From Limnoglobus sp043780595 (GTDB taxonomy: Bacteria; Planctomycetota; Planctomycetia; Gemmatales; Gemmataceae): 64,000 bases of DNA. Shown piece after piece: positions 8,657 to 17,885 of this stretch (position 1 is the first letter of the stretch; each line of letters begins with the position of its first letter). The DNA lies in contig JAYWCL010000122.1 in the NCBI GenBank assembly GCA_043780595.1, positions 1-64,000 of the forward strand, given 5' to 3'. The notes under the pieces are model-generated. The model was not told where the DNA came from, made no database searches, and was given only the letters and a program-made list of their open reading frames with translations. A program made the translations under genes and the position numbers.

Positions 8657-8795
8657 AGAAAAGGCAAGAAACGGACACTGCTACCCAGGTTTGAACCATC
8701 CCCAAAAACTACAATCGGAACGCATTGTGCGATGAGTCTAGTCCCGGCCTGGGTTATCCGATTGTTTCCATTCGTGTGATTCGTGTGATTCGCGG

Positions 8796-11102
8796 TCACC
8801 GTGGCGGCACCACCGATACCGGCGTGCCGTTTTCGCTACTCGTTCCCGAAACGACTGCCCTTCGCGTGGGCAGTTGCACCGTTCCGGTTTGCAGGAATAC
8901 CGGCTTCGGTTCTGGTATCGCTGGCTCCGAAGTCGCAGTCCCCGGCCACTGTCGAACCGTCGTCGGATTCAGATTCTGGCTCGGCAACGCACTCGTCAGC
9001 GGTGGCGTGGCAGGGAGCATTTTGGGAACCGCCGATGGCATCGGCGACGAAGGCGTTGCGTTGAACGGCAACGGATTCGGTGCGATCTGACCGGGCGCAC
9101 CCGGCATCGACGGAAGCGTATCGACCGGCGATTGCCACGGGTTCGTCAGCGATTGCAGCGGCAATTCCGCAGGTTGTTCGCGTAACTTGATCGCAATGTT
9201 ACGTGCGCTGAAGTGGTCGGCGGCACGCTTCTGCACGTGTCCGGGTAGCGGCCCATCGCCGACCGAGACGTTGTTGAACCGCTGGATCGTACCCTTCGCA
9301 AATTCCAAACCGGCAATCGCCGAATTGTACTGGGCGACGGCTTGAAACTCGCTCGCAATCGCAGCGGCTACGTCGCGTTGCACTTGAATGAGGTTGAACA
9401 GCGTATTCAACTGGAATGCGCCCTGATCGACGAGGATCTTGTTCAAAGCGAGCGTTTCCTGCAAGAAGATACGTCGTTGGCGAAAGAGTTCGATGTTCGC
9501 TTGTTGAAATGTCACATCGCGCACTTGCTGCGAGACGACTTCCAGCGATTTCCGCTCGGAGTCTTGCAGTTGCGAGTAGCTGCGAACGAGGTTCAATCGG
9601 GCCTGATGCACGGCGGCGTTCGCATCGCGGAAGCCGAGCGGCATGTCGAGGCGTAAACCGAACTGATAGCTGTTGAAGTTGTTCTGTCGAAGATTCGCAA
9701 ACGCATTTTGTGGAATCGGTGCCGCATTCGGACCGCGTGCGGGATCGCGGAATTCGGCGGAACCATCGAGTTCCGAACCAATCCCTTGAATGTCGTAGCT
9801 ACTGAAGAACCGCAAGTCCGGGCGGCGCTGGTTCTTTTGCAAAAGAATATCGAGTTGGCGGAACTTCAAATCGTGCCGAGCCAGAATCAGTTCGGGACGA
9901 TTCGCGAGTGCCTCGTTCGCGGACGAACCGAAGTCGGGGTTGAACGGTGCCAGCGTCGGTTCATCGACGGGCACGATCCGCATTCCGTCCGAGAACGAGG
10001 TCATTCCCAACAAGCCGCGCAGTTGCCGTTCGGAGTTCTGAACTTGGTTTCGAGCCGATAACGCTTGTTGCCGAAACAAGAAATATTGACTTAAAATCTG
10101 CGTCAGTTCTTGTCTACTAACGGTACCCGCTTTTACGCGGGCATCCACGACGGTGTACAAGTCGAACGACTGCGTCAGCGTGTATTCTTGGGCATAGAGG
10201 TTGTAGTACGAAGCGTAAAGGTTCCAGTACGCATACTCGACGTTCAGAAGTAGGTTGTTCACCTGGCGATCGAATTCCGCACGCTGTTGCTCGTAGCGAA
10301 TGCGCGTAATCAGAATGCCTTCGGTCGTCTGCCCGCCGCTCGGGCGCAAGCCTTGCACGAGCAAACTACCGGGGTGACTCGTTGCCAGTTGGTTGATTTC
10401 CACGCCGAACGATTGCAGAAGCGGTTGCTCGAACAGGAACTGTACCCGTGGCGTGTACTGCGTCGTCAATTGCAAGGCGAACTGTTGTTGTGCGCTCGCC
10501 GTAAACCGACGGTAATCGGTACCGAACGTGATCCCCGCAACGCCCCCTGTCGGCAATGGTTTCGCCAATGTCGACGTGAAACTCGCGGTATCGCCGTTGT
10601 TGAACGCTTGTTGGAAGTTCACCGTAGCCGTGTCGTTCTTCGACCACGTCATGCTCGTAATCCAGCGGGCATCGAACTTCGACAGTGCCCGTTCGATGTC
10701 CGCCCCAACGATCGCGGGATCGAGCACCAGTACCTTGATCGTGTCCGAACCGGAGACGTTACGCCCGGTAAATTGCGGTAAGTTATCGTTCGTGAATCCT
10801 GGGTTTTGCAACCCGCCTTGCGAGCCGATGTTCCCCTGCTCGAGCGCGAGCGCGATGCACTCTTTCAGCGTCATCGGCTTGGCAGGCTTGTTGGGGTCCA
10901 GAACCGTTGACAGATTCAGCCCGGACTCGATCAGCGAGGGCGCAATCGGATCGTGGGGGCGCTCTTCGAGCCGCTCCAGCCCGGCCCTCGTTACGCCTTT
11001 ATAGTCGCCGGGTTCGACGAAGAGTTGCTGTTTGCACCCCCCCAGCGAAGCCCAGGCAATGAGGCCGCAAAGTAGTCGTGTCGTCCACAGTTTTCGCATC
11101 AT
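8796..11102 (-). CDS. TolC-family outer membrane efflux lipoprotein
   Basis: About 768 residues. It starts MMRKLWTTRLLCGL with a lipobox, SLGGC, at about residue 20, so it should be a lipoprotein. The body is the alpha-helical OEP domain (VEYAYWNLYASYYNLYAQEY, VDARVKAGTVSRQELTQILS, GLRLDMPLGFRDANAAVHQA, LVDQGAFQLNTLFNLIQVQR), the trimeric outer-membrane channel of efflux or type I secretion systems. Residues after about 650 form a Pro-rich low-complexity tail (SMPGAPGQIAPNPLPF), unusual for TolC. An insertion NLPQFTGRNVSGSDTIKVLV precedes the first repeat. No inner-membrane pump or adaptor is adjacent. A GTG at 11114 is an alternative start. Confidence 0.85.
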   Translation of the reverse strand: MMRKLWTTRLLCGLIAWASLGGCKQQLFVEPGDYKGVTRAGLERLEERPHDPIAPSLIESGLNLSTVLDPNKPAKPMTLKECIALALEQGNIGSQGGLQNPGFTNDNLPQFTGRNVSGSDTIKVLVLDPAIVGADIERALSKFDARWITSMTWSKNDTATVNFQQAFNNGDTASFTSTLAKPLPTGGVAGITFGTDYRRFTASAQQQFALQLTTQYTPRVQFLFEQPLLQSFGVEINQLATSHPGSLLVQGLRPSGGQTTEGILITRIRYEQQRAEFDRQVNNLLLNVEYAYWNLYASYYNLYAQEYTLTQSFDLYTVVDARVKAGTVSRQELTQILSQYFLFRQQALSARNQVQNSERQLRGLLGMTSFSDGMRIVPVDEPTLAPFNPDFGSSANEALANRPELILARHDLKFRQLDILLQKNQRRPDLRFFSSYDIQGIGSELDGSAEFRDPARGPNAAPIPQNAFANLRQNNFNSYQFGLRLDMPLGFRDANAAVHQARLNLVRSYSQLQDSERKSLEVVSQQVRDVTFQQANIELFRQRRIFLQETLALNKILVDQGAFQLNTLFNLIQVQRDVAAAIASEFQAVAQYNSAIAGLEFAKGTIQRFNNVSVGDGPLPGHVQKRAADHFSARNIAIKLREQPAELPLQSLTNPWQSPVDTLPSMPGAPGQIAPNPLPFNATPSSPMPSAVPKMLPATPPLTSALPSQNLNPTTVRQWPGTATSEPAIPEPKPVFLQTGTVQLPTRRAVVSGTSSENGTPVSVVPPR

Positions 11103-11306
11103 GCTCTTCGTCACGTCGCGTTCCCCCCCATCGCTGACGCCGCCCCCGTTTCGAGGGACGTCCGAGGATGCTATCGTCAGAATGCGAGAAAAAATCTACG
11201 GGATTTGTCGAATATCGCGGTCGTGACGGCTGGATTCGTGCGATTTGCGTCAATTTGGGCAAAACGACTCAAGTAGGGGGAAGAGAGCGACATGGAATTT
11301 GACGAA

Positions 11307-11639
11307 CTATCGCGTTTCAGGTGAGATAGGCGATAAAAATTGCGGTGCGATGGCAACGACGGGCCAGCCGAGCCATTTCTTGAACGGTATCAGTTCGCCG
11401 ACGTCGTTCCCCTCGATGCGGTGTCCGATGTATTGCAGCAAATAGCCGAGCGCAAATGCGGCGATCGACCATTCCCACGGCAGAATTAGCCAAAGGACGA
11501 GCGATGACATCGCGATCGGGATGCCGATCACGTGGATCCAAAAATTGAATCGGTTTTGATGCCGGAATCGCCACGCCTTCGCCAGACGCAGCAACCGCCG
11601 AGCGATCGGAAATCTCGCATTCATACTCGTCTCTACCAT
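11307..11639 (-). CDS. Mpo1-like (DUF962) membrane protein
   Basis: This 110-residue protein has FRHQNRFNFWIHVIGIPIAM, two hydrophobic segments (SSLVLWLILPW and SIAAFALGYLLQYIGH) and HRIEGNDVGELIPFKKW. This matches the Mpo1/YGL010w (DUF962) family, whose yeast member is an Fe(II)-dependent dioxygenase of 2-hydroxy fatty acids; conserved His residues occur in RHQN, WIHVIG and IGHRIEGN. A role in lipid alpha-oxidation is only inference here. ATG 11639 is used; ATG 11624 (MNARFP) is an equally likely start. Confidence 0.75.
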   Translation of the reverse strand: MVETSMNARFPIARRLLRLAKAWRFRHQNRFNFWIHVIGIPIAMSSLVLWLILPWEWSIAAFALGYLLQYIGHRIEGNDVGELIPFKKWLGWPVVAIAPQFLSPISPETR

Positions 11640-11771
11640 GCGAATACGTTATGCGGCACCCACTCATTCGACCATTCTGACTCGCACGAGATCGGCCTTC
11701 CGCGAATCGTATCAATCGGTATATCTTGCGGCTCGATTCCAATTATTACCGATCGGAAGAGGGCCACGATT

Positions 11772-13112
11772 ATGGGCGCGGAAACGAGTTCGCCTCCGAA
11801 GAAGAGCTTCGTGAAGGTCGTGATGGGTGGGTTTCTCGGGCTTTGCACGGGGGCGGTTGCGGTCTACTCGAATGCAGTATTCGACCGCGTCATCAAACCC
11901 AGCAAGCCGGTCGCGAACTTCTCAGTGACGGCCGATGGCCTCTCGGTGACGTGCCATAACCTGGCGACGGGGCAATCGGGATGGTGGGATTTCGGCGACG
12001 GTTCGCCACTCGAACCATTCGACCCGAACCTCGAAAAGGTCTCGCACACCTATCAAAAGCCAGGTTCATTTAAGGTCAGTTTGGTCGTTCGCAACTTTCT
12101 ACTCGACGATAACGATCGCGTCGTGACGGTCGATCTGACTCCTGCGCCGAGCAGCCCGAATTTGCTGCCGCCGACGATCGTCGGCATGAAAATCGAACCG
12201 ATCAAGCTCGACGCCCCCGCGACGTATCGCATCAGTGGCGAATTTCAAAACACCGATGAAGTCGTCTGGAAGTTCGGCGACAAATCCGAACACCTCGTCG
12301 CGCAGTCCGGCCCGTTCGAGCGATATATCACGCTGCCGACGTCGGGGCAAAACGCGATCGTGCTGACGGCATTATCGAAATCGAAAGCCGTCCCACAAGT
12401 CGTCGTACAAACGGTGAATGTGGCCGCCGCGAAAGTGGGCTACGATGCAATGATCACCGTGACCGATTATGTGACGAAGGTCAATCGGACCAGTCGAGTG
12501 GTGATGCTCCCCGCACCGTTTCGCGATCAGAACGGCCCAACGAAAGGCTTCAGCAAAACGACATCGGTCGATGCGGATAGTACGATTGTCGATGCGAAGT
12601 TCGACTTGAAGAGCGTTAAGCCAGTGGTGAAGGCCGTCAAAGTGGAAATTTCCAAAGATAAGAAATCGGTAACGGTCACGGGCGAGTGGTCGGTCTCGGC
12701 CGATAAACTCGCCGCGACGGCAGGCGGCTCGGATGTGTCGATCCCGATCACGATTATCGAAGATCGTTCCACTGTCATGGCACCGGCACGCAACACCGTT
12801 GGGGGAAACATGAACGAGCAACAGCAAATTGTCGTGAAACTTCCACAGATGCCGACGATGACTGGCTCGACGCGCAAGATCGACGTCGAACTCGGGATGA
12901 CGCAAGAGGGCGGTAAGCGCACGAAGCTTGTCAGTGGCACGATGGACGCAAAAGGGACTTGGGCGGGCAACATGGAGATCAGCGGAAAACCCTATCCCGT
13001 TCGTGCGACGGCGGATGCCGATGGCATCGTCCGCGTCGTGTTCGGCCAACAAGAGCCAGTCGCGGTATCGCCTCCGGGGCCGATCAAGTTGACGGCACCG
13101 CCGAAGCGATAG
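11772..13112 (+). CDS. PKD-domain protein with N-terminal membrane segment
   Basis: 446 residues. One N-terminal hydrophobic helix (VVMGGFLGLCTGAVAVYSNA) is followed by a PKD-type Ig fold at about 50-120, with the signature WWDFGDGSPLEPF and KVSHTYQKPGSFKVSLVV. A second, weaker beta domain contains VVWKFGDKSEHLVAQSGP. The remainder is beta-rich, with Thr/Lys-rich strands and no enzyme motif. It is likely anchored with the PKD domains in the periplasm or outside, as PKD modules usually mediate protein or polysaccharide contact. The exact function is unknown. Confidence 0.75.
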   Translation: MGAETSSPPKKSFVKVVMGGFLGLCTGAVAVYSNAVFDRVIKPSKPVANFSVTADGLSVTCHNLATGQSGWWDFGDGSPLEPFDPNLEKVSHTYQKPGSFKVSLVVRNFLLDDNDRVVTVDLTPAPSSPNLLPPTIVGMKIEPIKLDAPATYRISGEFQNTDEVVWKFGDKSEHLVAQSGPFERYITLPTSGQNAIVLTALSKSKAVPQVVVQTVNVAAAKVGYDAMITVTDYVTKVNRTSRVVMLPAPFRDQNGPTKGFSKTTSVDADSTIVDAKFDLKSVKPVVKAVKVEISKDKKSVTVTGEWSVSADKLAATAGGSDVSIPITIIEDRSTVMAPARNTVGGNMNEQQQIVVKLPQMPTMTGSTRKIDVELGMTQEGGKRTKLVSGTMDAKGTWAGNMEISGKPYPVRATADADGIVRVVFGQQEPVAVSPPGPIKLTAPPKR

Positions 13113-13226
13113 TAACGATATTTAGGCATTTTTCATCGGACGCGGAGGTAGTCTCCGCGTCCGGTTCGTTTTCCGTTGTCGCGAAACGTATCATAACGGC
13201 AACTGGTTTTCCCGAGGTAACCCCCG

Positions 13227-13565
13227 ATGGCTGATGGCACCGCGCAACCGCTGAAACCGCTCTCCTTGAAGAAGGACGGCGACGGCTTGCGCATCGAATG
13301 GAACGACGGTGCTACAACGTTCGCGCCGTTTCGTGCGCTGCGGAAAAGCTGCCCGTGTGCGTCGTGTACCGAAGATGTCGGCAAGCCGATCGACCCGTTC
13401 CGCGTGTTGTCCGCACAAGAAGCCGCCGCCGGGGCACCGGTCCCCGTCGGCATGAAGCCCGTCGGCTTTTATGCGTACCAGATCACCTGGAACGATGGCC
13501 ACGACACCGGAATTTACCCGCTCGAACTGCTGCGTTCACTCGGCGAAACCGTTTCACCCCGCTGA
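13227..13565 (+). CDS. DUF971 domain protein
   Basis: This 112-residue protein is a stand-alone DUF971 domain, the same fold as the N-terminal domain of gamma-butyrobetaine hydroxylase. It shows LRIEWNDGATTFAPFRALRK, CPCASC, and GFYAYQITWNDGHDTGIYPL. The CPCASC cluster resembles the metal site of this domain. In plant HCF101 a DUF971 domain is fused to an Mrp-type ATPase; here the ATPase is the next gene, 24 bp downstream. A shared role in Fe-S cluster handling is a reasonable inference. GAGG lies 9 nt before the ATG. Confidence 0.85.
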   Translation: MADGTAQPLKPLSLKKDGDGLRIEWNDGATTFAPFRALRKSCPCASCTEDVGKPIDPFRVLSAQEAAAGAPVPVGMKPVGFYAYQITWNDGHDTGIYPLELLRSLGETVSPR

Positions 13566-13589
13566 TTCACTCGTTATAAAGGTACCGCC

Positions 13590-14405
13590 ATGCCCCCGCC
13601 AATGCCCGGCCAGAAACTCGAACTGCCCGGCGTGAAATACATCATCGCCGTGGCCAGCGGAAAGGGCGGCGTCGGCAAGTCGACCGTCGCCGCAAACCTC
13701 GCACTCGCGCTGCACATGCACGGCCAGCGCGTCGGCCTGATGGATGCCGACATTTACGGCCCCAGCGTGCCGATGATGTTCGGCCTCGGCCTCGTCGATC
13801 AAACCAAGACGCCCTTCCCCATCGAGAAATTCGGCCTGAGCCTGATGAGCATGGGCTTCCTCGTCGATCCGAATCAGGCGATCATCTGGCGCGGGCCGAA
13901 GGTCGCGCAGGCGGTCGGTTCGTTCCTCGGGCAGATCAATTGGGGCGAACTCGACTTCCTCATTATCGACCTGCCGCCCGGCACTGGCGACGCCCAACTC
14001 ACGCTCTCGCAAGCCGCGCCGCTAACGGGGGCGCTGATCGTGACGCAACCGGCGGAAGTCAGCCTGATCGACGCGCGGAAGGGCGTGCGAATGTTCGAGG
14101 AAGTGCGCGTGCCGATCCTCGGCATCATCGAGAACATGAGCTATTTGATTGCCACCGATGGCTCGAAGCACACGCCGTTCGGTTCGGGTGGTGGCAAGAA
14201 GTTGGCGAACGAAATCGGCGTGCCATTCCTCGGGGAAATCCCGATCGATCAGATGGTGTCGACGTGCGGCGACAGTGGCGAACCAATCGTACGAAAGCAC
14301 CCAGAACATGCGGTGTCGAAGGCGTACACCGAACTCGCAGCCACGATGTTACGTGAAGTGCCAAAACTAGCCGTGGGTGGCTTACCGGCAGTCGATTTGG
14401 GTTGA
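13590..14405 (+). CDS. mrp: Mrp/NBP35-family ATP-binding Fe-S carrier-like protein
   Basis: This 271-residue P-loop ATPase has the deviant Walker A SGKGGVGKSTVAANL at about 29-43, LMDADIYGPSVP, DFLIIDLPPGTGDAQ and VTQPAEVSLIDARKGV, diagnostic of Mrp/ApbC/NBP35 proteins that carry [4Fe-4S] clusters. The N-terminal MIP18 (DUF59) domain common in bacterial Mrp is absent. The CxxC pair normally found after ENMSY is also missing: the segment reads ENMSYLIATDGSKHTPFG. Cluster binding by the usual dimer bridge is therefore doubtful. The DUF971 gene just upstream probably supplies a partner domain. Confidence 0.9.
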   Translation: MPPPMPGQKLELPGVKYIIAVASGKGGVGKSTVAANLALALHMHGQRVGLMDADIYGPSVPMMFGLGLVDQTKTPFPIEKFGLSLMSMGFLVDPNQAIIWRGPKVAQAVGSFLGQINWGELDFLIIDLPPGTGDAQLTLSQAAPLTGALIVTQPAEVSLIDARKGVRMFEEVRVPILGIIENMSYLIATDGSKHTPFGSGGGKKLANEIGVPFLGEIPIDQMVSTCGDSGEPIVRKHPEHAVSKAYTELAATMLREVPKLAVGGLPAVDLG

Positions 14406-14431
14406 TCGTTCGAGGCGTGAATACGAAATCA

Positions 14432-14460
14432 GAGGAGAGAACATTATCTGTTCTCTCCTC
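14432..14460. terminator. bidirectional hairpin terminator
   Basis: A perfect 12-bp stem, GAGGAGAGAACA / TGTTCTCTCCTC, with a 5-nt loop lies between the stop of the Mrp gene and the convergent stop of the DUF1549 gene. It is followed by a T-rich stretch (ttcgattt). It can serve both strands. Confidence 0.75.
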
Positions 14461-14506
14461 TTCGATTTCACTCTGCGTTACGTTGTTCAATTCGCATTGA
14501 CATTGC

Positions 14507-17500
14507 TTAATGATTGAACAAGAACGCGGGGCTGTTCAGCAGTGCCCACGTGAGGTCTTGGGCACCGAGAATGCGTGCGTCGCTCGGTGGCACTTTTGCG
14601 GCGTCGACTGCTAAGAGTTTGTACTCGTTGTCTTGTGCCAAATAGCGGTTGCGAATGTCGGCCACTTGTGCAGGCGTTCGCTTCTCGGGGGCGATCTCGA
14701 GCATCGCGGACAAATCGGCGGGCACGGGCGATGATAGCCGGATTCCCTTGTCGCTCGTCACCGACAAGCGGAATCGGCCGATGTTGTGCGACGTACCGAA
14801 ATGCTGATCGAGCGTGAACGTCAACTGCGTGCCTTCCTTCGCGGCCACCGCACCTTGAATCGGGAACACCGCCGTGTGGGCGACGCCGAATTGCGCGGCG
14901 ATGGCCCAACCCGTGGCCGGGTTGTTGTCGATTGCGTTCTGAATCGGGAACGTGTCTTGTGCGAACGTCGCCTGTGGATTGGCGAACTTCACCGGCTTCG
15001 CTTTCTCATCGGCCTTCGCCAGCGATTTGTGCGTGGCTTTGAACTCTTGAAGCACGAAGTTCCCGTTCGCGGCCCGGCCCGGACCTTTCGCGGGCAGGCT
15101 CGGGTCGGGTAGCACTTCGAGGCGAACGCCCGTAATCGTCGCGAGTTTCGTATCGGCAACGATCGTGTACAGTTCGACCGTGTCGGTTTTCCCGCTGACG
15201 AGCAACGACATATCCGGCTGTTTGGCGAACGTCGCGCCGCTCTTCGCGGTGAACTTCGTGGGATCGAGGACGGTCCAGGTCGGTGATTTCTGATCGCGTA
15301 GGCTCGTCTCCCACGTCTTTTGTTTGTCGTCGATCAACTTCTTGTATGCCTCGAACGCCTCCGCTTTCTTGCGATGGTCCGCGATCAGTAACAGGTGGTC
15401 TGGCCCCGCGCTGCGCATCGCCACGACGCCGGTTTCGATCTCCGCCTTCGTCGGGTGGCGGTTCAGCACCGATAGGTACACTTCCTCGACGACCTTGGCA
15501 TCGTCTTTTTCCTTCATCGTGAACTTCGCGATGTGGTTGTTCGGGTCGTGGACGGCATCGCCGACGACCGGCCCCGATACGAACGCCAGGATCGGTCCGA
15601 GCATCATGCCGCTCGAACGCTCGCACTCGCAGGCGCTCTCGCGTACCGGCTTGCCGAGCAGATCGAGGAACCCGCCGGGCAGTTCGATGTTGCTATCGAG
15701 AAGTTGCGCGGCCCGCGCACCGACCGGCATCCCCGGCAGGCGCGTTACGCTGCCCGTCGTCTTGTACACCGCGTCGTAGAGTGCCTCCGCAGGGAGTCGC
15801 CGTGCGATGGCATGGGAGAAGTTCGTTTCGTCGTCCTTGTTCCATTTATTCGACACGATCGACAGTTGATACGTCCGCGTCTTGCAGATCGTCTTAATCA
15901 GTTTTTGCACGTCGAAATTCGACTTCACAAAGTCGTCGGTCAACTTCTCGAGCAGTTCGGGATTCGTCGCCGGGTTGCCCGCACGGATGTCGTCGACCGG
16001 CTCGATGATGCCGACGCCGAGCATGTAACTCCAGACGCGATTGACGTAGCTCCGCGCGAAGTACGGGTTCTTTGCGGAGGTAATCCACTTCGCCATCTGG
16101 GCGCGACGCGAACCCTCAGCCTTCACGTCTTCGGCATGGGTGAACGGGAACTTCGGCGGTGCGACGAGGTTCGTGCGGGCGTGTTTCACGTCGCCGGTTT
16201 GTGCGTCTTCGATGATCTCGACGAGCGGCGTGGCCCCTTCGACGGCAGTGCCCCCGATGCGCTGGCCCTTGTACTTGGGGTCTTCGCGGCGTGTGATTTG
16301 CGCGAAGTACGCGCCGATCTGGTAGTACTGGTCTTGGGTCCATTTCTCGAACGGGTGATCGTGGCACTTGTTGCAGTTGAAGCGGATCGCCAAGAACAAT
16401 TGCGTGGTGTTTTCCATCACTGCATCGGGGTCGCGGAGCGTCTTGAAGTACGCTGCGGGCGGGTTGTCGAGGTTCGAGCCTTGGGCCGTCAAAATTTCGT
16501 GTGCGAACTTGTCGTACGGCATATTCTTCGCCACCGCATCGCGGATCCACTTGCGAAGTGCGGTCGCGCCGTTGTCGCCGAGGAACTTCCGGTTAACCTG
16601 CATCATGTCGGCCCATTTGTTCGTCCATTGCTCGATGTAGGCATCGCTGCCGACGAGCTTGTCGATGAGGGCTTCGCGCTTGTCTTTCGATGGTTTCGCA
16701 TCGGCGAGGAAGGCACGAACTTCGTCCGATGATGGCGGCAAACCGGTGATGTCGATCATCACGCGGCGGATGAACTCGGAATCGTCGCACAGGCCGCTGA
16801 GTTGGATTTTCATTTTCTGAAGTTTCGCGTCGACGAGTTGATCGAGCGGGCTGTACACCGGTTGCGGCATCCAGACGAACGAGGAGCGATCCCCCATCAC
16901 AACGACGGTCGAAGCCGCATATGCGCCTTCGTAGCGAGCCAACATCGTCGTTTCGCCGCGGCGAATACTCGTCGTTAAGCCCGATTTGTCGATGGTTGCG
17001 ACTTCCGTATTGCTGCTTTCGATGAACGTCTCGGCAGAGACATCGCGAGTTTTGCCATCGGTGTAAGTCGCGATGATCGAGAATTGCTGCTTCATGCCGA
17101 TGACGGGCAACGAAGGGTTCTTCGGGAACAGTTCGATCGACGCGACCTTGGGTGCCGTCAGATCGAGTTTCACGCCGTCAGCAATCCAGGCTTTGACGAG
17201 GTCGTATGTCGGGTCGCCGGGTTGCCAAACGACGCCACCGACGTGCGGTACTGTGCCCGCAGGTTTCATGAGCATCAGCGAGCGATCCGGTGCCGCCCGA
17301 TTGAACCGTCGCCCTTCGAGATCGTCGGTGAGCGAACGGTGATCGAAGATCGGGTCGTAGCCGCGTAGGCTGAGTTTAAAGCCGTTTTTACCCTGGGCGC
17401 TACCGTGGCAAGTGCCCGCGTTGCAACCGAGCTTCGACAGCACCGGTTGTACATCGCGCACGAAGCTGACTTTCGGTGCGACGGTTTGATTCGCAACGGC

Positions 17501-17836
17501 AACGGGCACTTTCGCGGTTTGCCCGTTGAAACTCACGGTCAATTCGCCCTTGCCATCGGACACCGGGCGGACCTGCCCGCTTGCCGAGACTTTCACCGCA
17601 GTGGGTGCGGTCACTTTCGCCAACCGCGTGACATCGACCATGTCGCCCGATTGCAGATGTGCCGTCACGTTGAGTTGGGCATACGCGAACGGGTCGCCGA
17701 GCGCGATCGTTGCGGGCTTGGTTTCGATCTTCAAAACCGTGGCGTTCGCGGGCAGTTTTTCGGCATCGTCGGCTGCGATCGACCACCCCGCCATCGTGGC
17801 AAGTGCGGCAATCGCGAGGAGGAAAGTACGTCGCAT
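14507..17836 (-). CDS. PSCyt1/DUF1549/DUF1553 cytochrome-like secreted protein
   Basis: 1109 residues with signal peptide MRRTFLLAIAALATMAGW. Domains in order: an Ig-like segment (about 30-115), a planctomycete cytochrome-type domain with CNAGTCHG (a CX4CH motif) at about 138, a second Ig-like Big-2 region (FPKNPSLPVIGMKQQFSI), DUF1549 (FIRRVMIDITGLPPSSDEV and NCNKCHDHPFEKWTQ), and a long DUF1553 C-terminus (RSYVNRVWSYMLGVGI, RLPAEALYDAVY). The family is abundant in planctomycetes, is probably exported and may bind haem; its role is unknown. It lies 49 bp downstream of the cytochrome-WD40 gene and is probably cotranscribed. No DUF1501 partner is adjacent. Confidence 0.85.
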   Translation of the reverse strand: MRRTFLLAIAALATMAGWSIAADDAEKLPANATVLKIETKPATIALGDPFAYAQLNVTAHLQSGDMVDVTRLAKVTAPTAVKVSASGQVRPVSDGKGELTVSFNGQTAKVPVAVANQTVAPKVSFVRDVQPVLSKLGCNAGTCHGSAQGKNGFKLSLRGYDPIFDHRSLTDDLEGRRFNRAAPDRSLMLMKPAGTVPHVGGVVWQPGDPTYDLVKAWIADGVKLDLTAPKVASIELFPKNPSLPVIGMKQQFSIIATYTDGKTRDVSAETFIESSNTEVATIDKSGLTTSIRRGETTMLARYEGAYAASTVVVMGDRSSFVWMPQPVYSPLDQLVDAKLQKMKIQLSGLCDDSEFIRRVMIDITGLPPSSDEVRAFLADAKPSKDKREALIDKLVGSDAYIEQWTNKWADMMQVNRKFLGDNGATALRKWIRDAVAKNMPYDKFAHEILTAQGSNLDNPPAAYFKTLRDPDAVMENTTQLFLAIRFNCNKCHDHPFEKWTQDQYYQIGAYFAQITRREDPKYKGQRIGGTAVEGATPLVEIIEDAQTGDVKHARTNLVAPPKFPFTHAEDVKAEGSRRAQMAKWITSAKNPYFARSYVNRVWSYMLGVGIIEPVDDIRAGNPATNPELLEKLTDDFVKSNFDVQKLIKTICKTRTYQLSIVSNKWNKDDETNFSHAIARRLPAEALYDAVYKTTGSVTRLPGMPVGARAAQLLDSNIELPGGFLDLLGKPVRESACECERSSGMMLGPILAFVSGPVVGDAVHDPNNHIAKFTMKEKDDAKVVEEVYLSVLNRHPTKAEIETGVVAMRSAGPDHLLLIADHRKKAEAFEAYKKLIDDKQKTWETSLRDQKSPTWTVLDPTKFTAKSGATFAKQPDMSLLVSGKTDTVELYTIVADTKLATITGVRLEVLPDPSLPAKGPGRAANGNFVLQEFKATHKSLAKADEKAKPVKFANPQATFAQDTFPIQNAIDNNPATGWAIAAQFGVAHTAVFPIQGAVAAKEGTQLTFTLDQHFGTSHNIGRFRLSVTSDKGIRLSSPVPADLSAMLEIAPEKRTPAQVADIRNRYLAQDNEYKLLAVDAAKVPPSDARILGAQDLTWALLNSPAFLFNH

Positions 17837-17885
17837 GGTGTCGTTCCAGAGAGGTCGTGTATGGGGAGTTCGCGATGACTGTTGC

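Noticed and set aside
8660..8760. tRNA-like segment (gtttgaacc)
   Set aside because: No cloverleaf can be formed around it and no acceptor stem is found.
15533..16732. 399-codon plus-strand frame inside the DUF1549 gene
   Set aside because: Mirror of a well-supported gene; no ribosome site and no protein-like motif.
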